Below, in pieces: positions 48,896 through 57,785 of a stretch of 64,000 nucleotides of DNA. The notes beneath the pieces were generated by a model, which was not told where the DNA came from, did not search any database, and worked only from the letters and a program-made list of their open reading frames with translations. Position numbers and translations under genes: made by a program. Location of the stretch: NCBI GenBank assembly GCA_028583405.1, contig CM053246.1:25082412-25146411 (forward strand), in the 5' to 3' direction. This stretch comes from Pogonophryne albipinna. Taxonomy: Eukaryota > Chordata > Actinopteri > Perciformes > Artedidraconidae. Every line of letters starts with the position of its first letter. Position 1 is the stretch's first letter.

Positions 48896-49374
48896 GTAAA
48901 GATATATGTTTCCTTTCTTTTTATTACAGTGTATGCGTGAAACACGGTATGGTTAGCAGGTTGTATAAAGTTAGTGCAGGTAGTTTGCAAATCTAAACTG
49001 TGGATGTATACAGTATACATACAGTATACATCCCTGATAAAATACTGTTTTCTTTAATTTACTCACCATGATGCACCAAGCTAAAATGAACACATGCTCA
49101 GTGTTTCGCTTTACTAAACTCCAAACATAGAAACAATTAAAGAGAAGCATACATTCAAAATGCCTTAAGTACATCAATCATTAAACCAATTTGGGAGGAA
49201 TCGGCTCCCATCTGACGACATGTGTAGCTATGTCATGTTGTGCATTGCCAACATAATGTCATGGATAACCCACCCTCATATCATTTAAAAGTGCACTGAG
49301 AAGTACTAATTACCAGAGCTTAATTACATTTTATATAACCTGATACAGTAATATTTGTACATTCAAATAAATGT
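48896..49374. other. Unique spacer with one short inverted repeat
   Basis: At 49002-49033 the arms GGATGTATAC and GTATACATCC face each other around a 12-bp AGTATACATACA centre. Otherwise nothing recognised. Confidence 0.5.
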
Positions 49375-49666
49375 GTAAATATTAGGGGTGTAACGGTACA
49401 CGTACCCGTACCGAAATTATTCGGTACGGGCCCTTCGGTTCGGTACACGTGTGTACCGAAGTGTACCAAACGAATATAACGTTAAACGTAAAAAATTGGG
49501 AACGTGAACAACTTCTTGGAAGTAATCTCAGGTGCTGCGTCGCAGCATTCAGAGTAATTTTCTCCCATTGTGTACAACGCGTCATAGAGCGAGCAAGTCA
49601 TTCCATTGGACGAGCTGGTCAGAGGGATGCGTTCAAATGTAGTCAGTAATTTGAGGAACTATCGAA

Positions 49667-49933
49667 ATGGCGAACGCAGATAAAGTTGAGCTCGAAAATC
49701 CTCCAGCATCATTGAAGTCTCCGGTTTGGGAACATTTTGGTTTCGCAGTTACGTACAAGGATGACGGACAAAGACAGGTGGACCGAACCAAAGCTGTTTG
49801 TCGGCATTGTTCAACTAAAATTGGTTACGCGGCTGGCAATACATCAAACTTGCACACTCATTTGAAAAGGCATCACCCGAACGTGAATATCACCGGTACC
49901 AAAAGACTGAAGTGCAAACCCAACTCCCACTAG
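49667..49933 (+). pseudogene. hAT transposase N-terminal fragment with BED zinc finger
   Basis: 88 codons from an ATG that follows GAAATGGCG. Residues 18-71 form a BED finger: SPVWEHFGF at 18-26, Cys45 and Cys48 in AVCRHC, and His65 and His69/70 in LHTHLKRHHP. BED fingers bind the transposon ends in ZBED/hAT-Ac transposases. The frame stops soon after the finger at the internal deletion junction, so there is no catalytic DDE domain. The reading frame is clean, which suggests the deletion derivative is fairly young. Confidence 0.88.
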
Positions 49934-49991
49934 CATTTAAGCCTCCACCACTCGCAAAAAGTTCAGACCGAGCCAAACTATTACAAACGCC

Positions 49992-50147
49992 AAATATCCT
50001 TATGTTGCCATGTTAGCAAAGCGCTACCTGGCTGTATCTGCTACCTCTGTCCATAGCGAGAGGGTGTTCTCCACAGCAGGAGACATTGTTAGTGCCAGCA
50101 GATCTGCCCTTTCGGCAAGCAATGTGGACAAGTTAATTTTTCTTTAA
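49992..50147 (+). pseudogene. hAT transposase C-terminal (hATC dimerisation) fragment
   Basis: An open stretch of 51 codons without its own start. It reads KYPYVAMLAKRYLAVSATSV and later HSERVFSTAGDIVSA and NVDKLIFL before TAA. This is the highly conserved hATC dimerisation region at the end of Ac-type transposases. It stands in a different reading frame from the BED part and is separated from it by about 58 bp of junction sequence. Confidence 0.88.
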
Positions 50148-50606
50148 AAAAACATGAAAATACAATGACAAGCAAGTCATAATGTCAAACTGGCTGCTTA
50201 GGTGCTAGTACAGTACAGTTCAAATACAGATTATTTCAGTTCATCGAAAAGCTGCACCTTAATGTTTATTTTATTATATTTTATATTTATTTGAGTGAAT
50301 ATTCATAGTTTAATAATAATTAAAAACCCAAAACTAATAGTTTATGTTTTGTGAGTACTAGTACAGTAAAGTTCAAATACAGATTATTTCAGTTCATCGA
50401 AATGCTGCACCTTAATGTTTATTTTATTATATTTTGTATTTATTTGAGTGAATACATTATTCACAGTTTAATTAAAAAAAAATATGTTATGTTTTGTGAT
50501 AATTTTTTCTGCTGTACCGAAAACGTACCGAACCGAACCGTGACCTAAAAACCGAGGTACGTACCGAACCGAAATATTTGTGAACCGTTACACCCCTAGT
50601 AAATAT

Positions 50607-52131
50607 GCAAATGTATTATAATTAATGTTTTCATTTTCATTAACCTCATACTCTTCCAGAGTATAATCATGCTTAGCATGTGTTTCAAAAGGTGAAATGA
50701 AAATCTATTCGCAAATAATTGGTACATTTGAACTAGTAAGGAAGAATTTATTTTGCAGTCCTAGTTTTTCATCTTCGCCTTTAGCAACCAACATCACACA
50801 ATTTCATTTCCGTTAATTCACTATTTCGAAGTAGAGCAACGAGAGTTTTCCATCATCATATTGTCAGGAAGCAGCTGCCAGCTGCATAGCCAGCCCATAA
50901 TGCAATCAGCTACTATGTGGAGGCCTTCAGATTCTCAGTGTGTAAGGCGTTGCTGAGACTGCTAATATCCCTCGATTGGTCAAAACGTGCCTCATTTGTC
51001 TCAGATGGCATGATGCGTCCACAACTCCTCATGCACTTAACATATCGTGTCATTTCATTATTGCATTGGGAAATAGGTAAAGTTTTGAAATGTGCATTGT
51101 TTGCCTTTGATGGTCCGAAGATGAAACACACCACTCTGGCTTCGACACCTGCCGAATACATCTGTGCCAACAAAGTGTGTGAACAACTAAAATAAATTTT
51201 TGAATTCAGAAAATATATTTTATTTCTACAGCAAACAATGGGAGATTATTTGTGCAAATATTTTGTGTATTTAAAATAAATAAAAATAAAAACGTAATTT
51301 TTATAGCAAAAATCCTCAGAATAAATAGATTATATGCTAACCTTATACTGTAACTTCGGAGCACACTATAACTCCCTTTTAAAGCAGACGCTAATGAAAT
51401 ATTTATATAGATCCCAGATCCCAAAGGCAATACCAACCAAGAGTACCACCCCAAATCTGTGCTCACCTCTCTAATAATTATAATTAAGTACATTTCCAAC
51501 CAATCAAACCCATTGCATTTGCAAGGGTTATGGGTTCACTTCTCATACAGTTGAGCATGACAATGTATCACAGTAGGACCACACAGGAAATTGGTGTAAA
51601 GATGATTGCAGATCAGGGACACTCATCTATTATTGTTATATGGTTCATTGTCAAGTAAGACCCTCCATCGATATATATCTTCCTATTATTTGCCTCCATT
51701 TATTTGTTTATTTGTGCTATCTCTCTTTATTTTAACGAGTAATATCCTGAAAGGATTTATGGCTCGCAAAACACAGTTGTGTATTCAGCGAGGGATAATT
51801 ACCACTCTTAAGATTGTCATGGTTTGACTTTCTTAGAGGACTCTAATTGTTTTTGAATTTCTTTTTTTAATTGCAACACATTAACACATCTTTAGTTGTC
51901 ACACTTAGAGTAGATGGCTCAGAATGAAGCAGGAGGCAGAATGCAGATGACTCGTACTGTGGGAGGAAATATGGATAATTAGTTGAGGCAGTAATGCGAG
52001 AATTAATGGCAGCTGGAACGTACTGCTGTGATGGCAACAGGAACTCACAAAGTGTGTTCACTGTGTTGTCACTAGTGAAATGTTGCTGCAATAGTTTTTT
52101 TTCCAATACTATACAATAAGTATATCCCAAT
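50607..52131. other. Unique sequence, no gene recognised
   Basis: Frames at 50913-51195 overlap on opposite strands. No motif or element end recognised. Confidence 0.45.
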
Positions 52132-52336
52132 GGGAGGCTGTGGCGTAGTGGACTAGTACGTTGGTGTTCAGATCAACAGAGCACAGGTTCAAACCCCACT
52201 GCTGTCAGCATGTCGTTGTGTCCCTGTGCACGACACTTCACCCCAAATTGCTCCTGTGGGGATTGTCCACAGTATTGAGTATGTAAGTCGCTTTGGATAA
52301 AAGCATCTAACAAGTAACATGTAATGTAATGTAAAA
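52132..52336 (+). mobile_element. tRNA-derived SINE
   Basis: It begins GGGAGGCTGTGGCGTAGTGG, a pol III A-box-like sequence (TGGCGTAGTGG). About 45 bp on comes the B box GGTTCAAACCC, as in tRNA genes. After a tRNA-unrelated body it ends in GTCGCTTTGGATAAAAGC followed by repeats of GTAAT, the tail shared with a partner LINE in many fish. The tRNA-like part does not fold into a standard tRNA and has a continuing body, so it is a SINE and not a tRNA gene. Confidence 0.85.
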
Positions 52337-52499
52337 AGTAGTTATAGTACACTGGATGTAAAAGAACTCTGCATGGCATTGATTTAAATTAAAATCTGAT
52401 GGAGAACCTGTTTTCTATCTATGTCAGTCTGTCTTTGAATTTTGACGCTGATTTTGTATTAGCCTACCAGTCTGCGAGTTTGTTTTAAGAGAGCAATTG

Positions 52500-52991
52500 T
52501 ATATCCAATACCTCCACTGCTGCAGTTAGCCACCTACTGCTAACTCCACTCGTCCTTCGGCATCCTGCTACAACTCCGGTGACATCGCTGGATCTTCAGC
52601 CACTGCCGGTTTCCTTCTGCTTCGGCTAAAGCACCAGTGCCTGCATCTTTGGCGACAGCCTGACAGCCTTGCCCTGCTGTCTTGCTGTCCTGGTGCGACA
52701 TGCCCTTGCTCGCCGGGACCGCTGCCTATCGGTGTGCTCAGTCACCAACAACCTACTAGCCTTCGGTGCTCGACGGGCCACGGCATCAAAAACGGAATAT
52801 ACCACCACGGACCCTTGAGGATATTCGTATGACAATAAAGTCCATGGTCCTGTCCAACGCCCACGCTATATCCACAGAGGTTCCGGACGCCGGTTTGTTT
52901 ACTCTGGGAGCGCCATTCCTTCACTGTGGACTGCAGGACGCACTGGCGCATCTCAACTGCGTCATTAGAGTGATGCCGCTCATACCACTAA
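52500..52991 (+). mobile_element. Probable 5' region of an L2-type LINE
   Basis: A GC-richer block (about 56% by eye) directly upstream of the L2 endonuclease remains, interrupted after 52991 by a Harbinger MITE. If the MITE is excised, TAA joins this block to the endonuclease segment. No known ORF1 domain is visible, and the left border is approximate. Confidence 0.45.
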
Positions 52992-53590
52992 AGGCCCGGA
53001 CACACCTAGCCGATTTTGGCCGACGATGAGCGTCGACACGCCCTACTCAGATTGGTGTGTCCCGCACCGTCGTGTCTTTTCAGCCGTGCCGACGCCTTTT
53101 CGGCCGAAAAGGCAGTTGGCAAAATAAATCACTCTGATTGGCTGTTCAGCTAGCGAATCAGTGCATGAGAAGCTAAACGGAAGTGAGGGACCCAAACAAA
53201 CTATTAAGAAGGCAAATCTGAGATTTCATTTAACTCCAGCTCTCGACGCAGGTTCGGGAAAGCCCCATGAGCTTCTCGTTGTAGAGTGAAAATGGAACGC
53301 ACACGCTATTTGTTGTTTGTTTAGATCACGCAGTCTGTTCTTCTTCTCTCGGTTATCACGCAGTCTGTCTTCCGGTTTTTCCTCTTTTGAATGACGAATA
53401 CACACTACTGGTAAGGAGAGTTATTGCCACTCACGCATGCGCAGTTCATACGTGCTTCTTGGCCGTCGGCTGAAGTCTTTGCGGTGTGTTCCAGTGCGAC
53501 ACATGGCCAAAACGCAGAGACGTGAGGCAACGCAACAGTCGGGGTCCGTCTGTGCCAGTTCTTTGGTGTCAGCTTGGTGTGTCCGGGCCT
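52992..53590. mobile_element. PIF/Harbinger-like MITE inside a LINE
   Basis: The inverted ends are AGGCCCGGACACACC (15 bp perfect). The TAA duplication is at 52989-52991 and 53591-53593, matching the TWA rule. Inside are GCCGAC/GTCGGC-rich subterminal motifs (CGATTTTGGCCGACGATG on the left, GTCGGGGTCCGTCTGTGCC on the right). No transposase. Its insertion separates the LINE 5' region from the endonuclease part. Confidence 0.85.
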
Positions 53591-54182
53591 TAATAGAAAT
53601 CTCTGCTTCCTCAAAAAACACACACTCACCTCCCAACAGTTGAAGCCTGTCAAACTTGCCTCCCTAAACATACAGTCTCTCACAAACAAATCACTTGTTT
53701 TAAATGAATTTGTTGGAGATTATAACATTGACTTTTTATGTCTTAGTGAAACTTGGTATCACAATGGTGACTATCTCTCCTTAAATGAGGCTACACCTCC
53801 AGGATATAAATACTTTGAGAAAGCATGCTACTCTGGGCGTGGTGGGGGGCTAGCGCTTATTTATCGGGAAACTTTTGGCATGGCTGAAATCCAGGTTCCT
53901 GATCTGCCATAATTTAAGTGTCTAGCTGCTAAATGCCTAGCTTCAGAACCCCTACTAATCGTCTCTATCTATAGACCACCAAAGGCAAATAAAACCTTCA
54001 TCTCAGACTTCTCAAGCCTACTCAAAACTATATGCCCTACTTTCACCAGGCTGGTTATCCTTGGGGACTTTAACATTCATGTTGATGCCCCTAAGTGCTC
54101 ACTGGCCACAGACTTCCTCAAACTCCTGAGAGGCTTCTCAATACACAAATTTCCCCTCCTCGACTCCTCGGTCCTCCGGTAG
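53591..54182 (+). pseudogene. L2-type LINE endonuclease domain, broken
   Basis: In one frame it reads VKLASLNIQSLTNKS, FLCLSETWYHNGDYLS and YSGRGGGLALIYRETF, then an in-frame TAA at 53910. After the stop the same frame goes on with LLIVSIYRPPKANKTF and LVILGDFNIHVDAP. LN-S-LTNK, SETW, SIYRPP and GDFNIH are the signature motifs of the apurinic-type endonuclease of L2/CR1-clade LINEs, which nicks target DNA for reverse transcription. The homology fades at about 54150 where another insertion begins. A nonsense codon and loss of the C-terminal part of the domain make it inactive. Confidence 0.88.
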
Positions 54183-54318
54183 TGACCCGGAAATGAATTT
54201 CAGCGCGCCATTTTGAAGGACATTTCATTTCTCTAAATGCACACCGAGGACCGAGCATCGAGCGTCGAGGAGGCTCTCTGGAGGAGCTCTAACCGAGGAT
54301 ACACTGATGGTGTTAGGC

Positions 54319-55442
54319 CAGTGGCGAGCCGTCAGGGCACTCTGTGAGGGCCTAAGATATTCTAAAAAATAATATTTGAAAGCATTAAAAAAAAAACATT
54401 TTTTTTTATATATTTTTTTGTTGTTACATTTTTCATTAGTTTTACCAAAATAACTTGACTTAATTGTATTTAAAATAATATTTCCAAAGAAATAAATCCT
54501 TCGAATCTGCCTGTTCAGTTTCTGTTGGAATGTGAAGGGTTAAATGCCATCTCTGCGAGTTACTGTGAAGACGGGAGAGCTTGTTGGTCCCTCTGTAGAT
54601 TCAAAGAGGTAACTCAACGAGAGAGTAATGTCAAATGACAGTACAATTGACCAATCATATCTTCCCTCTAAATGGGCGGGCTTTATTTTCGCGGACTTTA
54701 TGACAAGTTCCGCCCGCTGTGAAGTCTATGCAAGTGGTGCAGTGACGCGTCCTAAAACCCGGAAGTAAGCTTCGCTCGGATTCCCTCGACAGAAAGCAAT
54801 GGGATTTCTCCATAGGATTTTGGAAAATAGCTCGAAATAAGGTCTGTGGAAAACGAACCTGTTAGATAAATGCACGTTGTGTTCAGCCGGATAATATCCA
54901 CATGTCTATCCTACTTTTATTATTTTTGAATCATAAATCTAATCGATAGATTTATGATCGATAGATTTATGATTAGCATAAGTTCGTTCATGATGGCTCA
55001 CTTCAGTGATAGTGATGACATCGTTGCGAAATTATCAACCGAGTCATTTTCAAGATTGAGTTACAATGATAAACTGGAGTGGCAAAGGAACAGCTGAATG
55101 ACCCGCCATCAAGTGCTTCATCCAAAAGGACAGGAGGATGGACTTTGTGTTTCAGTGATTTGATCATCAAAGATAGGCCTAAGTCATTTTCAATGCGGGC
55201 CGCCGTGCCGACTTAATTCATTTGTAATTGCTATTTGGCTGTGGGTGCCCTGTCATGATAGGTGTTTATATAAATGATGTTGTTTTGTGTGGTAGAGGGT
55301 CGCTGTCATTGATGCGTTTTGCACCCCGGACCACTGTTTTGATATTCCGCTGAAGTCTACCTTGAGACGTAATATCTCTTCTTTTTTTTCGAGGGAAGGG
55401 GGGGTCAGAGGACCTAGGTATAAAAGTCACGGCTCGCCACTG
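54319..55442 (+). mobile_element. hAT with perfect 8-bp TSD
   Basis: The ends are CAGTGGCGAGCCGTCAGGGC on the left and, inverted, CAGTGGCGAGCCGTGACTTT on the right (14-bp perfect TIR). The perfect 8-bp duplication TGTTAGGC lies at 54311-54318 and 55443-55450. The left end is close to that of the hAT at 45122. The element keeps a short possible start of a transposase at 54993. A hairpin with arms TCATAAATCTA/TAGATTTATGA lies at about 54931-54957, followed by a 15-bp tandem unit CGATAGATTTATGAT. Length is 1,124 bp, non-autonomous. Confidence 0.93.
54993..55097 (+). pseudogene. Possible first codons of a hAT transposase
   Basis: A 34-codon frame starting MAHFSDSDDIVAKLSTES inside the hAT at 54319-55442, then a stop. 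The acidic SDSDD start followed by a helix-like VAKL resembles residual N-terminal codons of ZMYM-like hAT transposases, and the hAT at 45122-48830 keeps a similar piece (GEDEVVAELL). The evidence is weak and it is far too short to function. Confidence 0.35.
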
Positions 55443-56205
55443 TGTTAGGCTCCTCGTAAAGAGACACAAAACTTGAACCCGCTATGCAAGAACACTGGGA
55501 CGGAGACTTAGGTGAAGTGTCAAAAATACTGGATTTAATAAGTCCACAAAAACCAGGCAGGGGACAAAGCAAACTCTGAACAGAGTGGGGAGAACGTGGA
55601 GCAGGGCTGAGACGGAGGTTGGGCTGGACGTGGCAGGCAGGACGGAATGGAATGTGGAGTTTCTGGAACAGGCAAAAAACAGAACAGGATTAGCATACGA
55701 AAAAATCCAACAGGAAGAGTATACAAAAGAACTAGAAAATCTAGTCAGCCGGCACTGGAGTTTACCACTGTGAGTATACGAAGAACTGGCGAAGTCTGAT
55801 GATCGAACCAGAGTTTTAAGCAGCAGCAGGTGAGTGGTGGTAATCAGTGATGATGAGAAACAGGAGCGGAGGTGAATTGGCGGAAAACGGAAAGTAGGTC
55901 AACCACGCCCAGCCAGGAAGACAGACAAACAGATAGACAAACAAACAGAAAAAAGGAGAAGGAGATACCGCAATTCCTCACAGATGGTTCCTCCACGGCT
56001 CCTCCGCGGATGCATTTCAAGGAACGGTGGAGGCGTGACGCACGGCCGGACTTATCTCAGCCAATGACAGCTCTGCATGCATCCCCTGGATATTATTTTA
56101 GAAACTGCTTTCATCGCGTCGCGATGTTTACAGTGAGAACAGCTGTGAGGTCCGTGCAGAAAGCAGAGCAGTGTGTATAATATATATCACTCAGTATAAC
56201 AGGCC

Positions 56206-56888
56206 TACATTACCTGCTGATGGTGACTGACTCTGGTTCCCCAAGCCTACTCATCTTGCTGGACTTAAGTGCAGCATTTGACACTGTTGACCATCGCGTC
56301 ATGTGTCGGCGACTCCAGGAGGTGGGAATCGCTGGCAAGACTCTGGACTTTTTCCACTTGTACCTCACAGGAAGACAGGAATATGTCCGTCTTGGGAAAA
56401 GCACCTCCAACACACACTGTGTCACCTCTGGTGTACCCCAAGGGTCAGTCCTTGGGCCACTACTCTTTTTAATTTACATGTTGCCCCTGGGACAAATACA
56501 GAGGAGCCATAACATCATCTTCCACACATATGCCAATGACACACAGATTTATGTCCAAACTGCCCCGGATAAACATCTGGCACTTTCAAAAGTCTCAAGA
56601 TGCCTGGAACACATACACCACTGGATGAGCAACAACTCCCTCCAACTAAATAGCAGCAAATCAGAGGCCGTTCTGATTGGAACACCACATCAAACACAAA
56701 CAACTGATATCCCTCATATCAGCATAAATGGCCACTCCATTCCCCTCTCCCCACTTGTAACGAGCCTAGGTGTGAAACTGGACTCATCCCTTTCATTCCA
56801 AGCACACATTAAGACGGTCTGCCAAGCCTCATACTACCACCTGAGGAACATCTCTAAAATGCGATACGTAATTTCACATTCTAGCACA
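56206..56888 (+). pseudogene. L2-type LINE reverse transcriptase, catalytic residue lost
   Basis: The frame beginning at 56220 reads LLILLDLSAAFDTVDH (motif A, catalytic Asp at residue 21), SGVPQGSVLGPLLF (motif B, residues 70-83) and HTYANDTQIYV (motif C, residues 102-112). It then runs on through the thumb-proximal NNSLQLNSSKSEAVLIG and LGVKLDSSLSF to about residue 222, as in L2-clade reverse transcriptases. Motif C should be YADD; here the first aspartate is Asn106 (AAT at 56535-56537), a loss of an essential metal-binding residue. The N-terminal fingers are missing and the C-terminal part ends where homology stops at about 56888, although the frame itself stays open to 56954. It is not functional. 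Confidence 0.9.
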
Positions 56889-57100
56889 GTTTATTGCGCT
56901 TACCTTGATTGTTGCCAACTACGATGCTCAACAGCTCGCTTAACGGAACTTTGACGCTGGTATCAGTTTTATTTCCCACCAATCACGGGAGTATTGTGTA
57001 TAGAAAGTATTGAGTTATATTTCTCACGCTACCTATCCATGAAGGCAACAGGGAGGCCTGCCACTCAGGATGCCAAACCACTCTTTGGTAAGCCCCGCCA

Positions 57101-57125
57101 CCCCCCCCCCCCCCCCCCCCCCCCC
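57101..57125. repeat. 25-bp poly-C run
   Basis: Uninterrupted cytosines. On the opposite strand this is a G tract able to form a quadruplex. The length may be affected by sequencing or assembly. Confidence 0.85.
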
Positions 57126-57677
57126 AAGCATCATCAGGGCCAAAAGTCTGAAAGCGAAAAAAAAGATCTGAAAGCGAAAAAACAAGATTTGAAACTGAAA
57201 AAATAATTGTTTTGAATCTGAAAACGAAAAATTTGCAACTGAAAAAAATAAGGATTAAAATATCAAATTATGTATAAAAGTGAAATCTGAAAATAAATAT
57301 TTTATTCAAAAAAATTGCTGAACTGAATCAAAATAATATTCAACCTGAAAAATGATTTCAAATACTTATTTTTTATTTTGAATACATCATTGTATTTTTG
57401 AAAGTTCAGGATAAAAACTTGAACTTTCAAATAAATTGTATTTTTTTGAATGATCAAAACTTATGACCCTGAAATAGCTCCATATGGCCAATGCATATCT
57501 CAGTGGTGGTGTTAGACTTTTTCTCTGTCCGTCTTTTTGACAGACAGGATCGTAACATTTCCGTCATAATCCATTATTACCCGTCGGGTCTGAACTCGCC
57601 ACTAATGTGTCGCGCTGACACAGGGGGGGGGGGCTGGGGGGGAGAGAGAGAGAGCACGCTCGTGAACTGTCAACGGC

Positions 57678-57700
57678 GGGGGGGGGGGGGGGGGGGGGGG
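57678..57700. repeat. 23-bp poly-G run
   Basis: Uninterrupted guanines about 550 bp from the poly-C run, preceded by another G-rich tract at 57623-57642. The length may be inexact. Confidence 0.85.
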
Positions 57701-57785
57701 CGGTGTTATACGTTACGATATTACTTTATTAGTCAGACCCAGCGCCACCAAGTCTGCCGTGTTATGCATGCCCACCGAGATATGC

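Larger units (their letters stand above)
49383..50598 (+). mobile_element. ZBED-type hAT, internally deleted, perfect 8-bp TSD
   Basis: The ends are TAGGGGTGTAACGGTACACG on the left and, inverted, TAGGGGTGTAACGGTTCACA on the right, both with CGGTTCGGTAC-type subterminal repeats. The perfect 8-bp duplication GTAAATAT lies at 49375-49382 and 50599-50606. The element keeps the first exon-like part of the transposase (BED zinc finger, 49667-49933) and its very end (hATC, 49992-50147), with the catalytic middle removed. A roughly 85-bp segment is duplicated near 50205-50290 and 50360-50450. It can be mobilised only in trans, if at all. Confidence 0.95.
54155..56205. mobile_element. Unclassified insertion between LINE endonuclease and RT, with nested hAT
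   Basis: This block separates the two LINE coding remains. Its left part has TCCTCGACTCCTCGGTCCTC motifs repeated in inverted form (GAGGACCGAGCATCGAGCG). Its right part has GGTTCCTCCACGGCTCCTCC. The middle (55460-55960) is a purine-rich stretch with no coding frame that I recognise. A hAT (54319-55442) is inserted in it. No clear termini or target duplication were found, so both borders are approximate, and part of the LINE between endonuclease and RT is missing. Confidence 0.5.
56889..57778. other. Unclassified DNA with homopolymer runs and degenerate repeats
   Basis: Contains a 25-bp C run (57101-57125), a degenerate repeat of CTGAAA(G/A)CGAAAAA-type units (about 57140-57240), further AT-rich CTGAAAA motifs to about 57440, and two G-rich tracts (about 57623-57642 and a 23-bp G run at 57678-57700). 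No coding sequence recognised. Probably derived from mobile DNA inserted in the LINE, but no ends could be paired. Confidence 0.55.

Noticed and set aside
52132..52205. Functional tRNA gene
   Set aside because: A- and B-box-like sequences exist, but the sequence does not fit a tRNA cloverleaf and continues in a LINE-type tail; it is a SINE.
52766..53029. 87-codon frame as LINE ORF1
   Set aside because: The frame runs into the Harbinger MITE and shows no ORF1 domain; the upstream block is kept only as a probable 5' LINE region.
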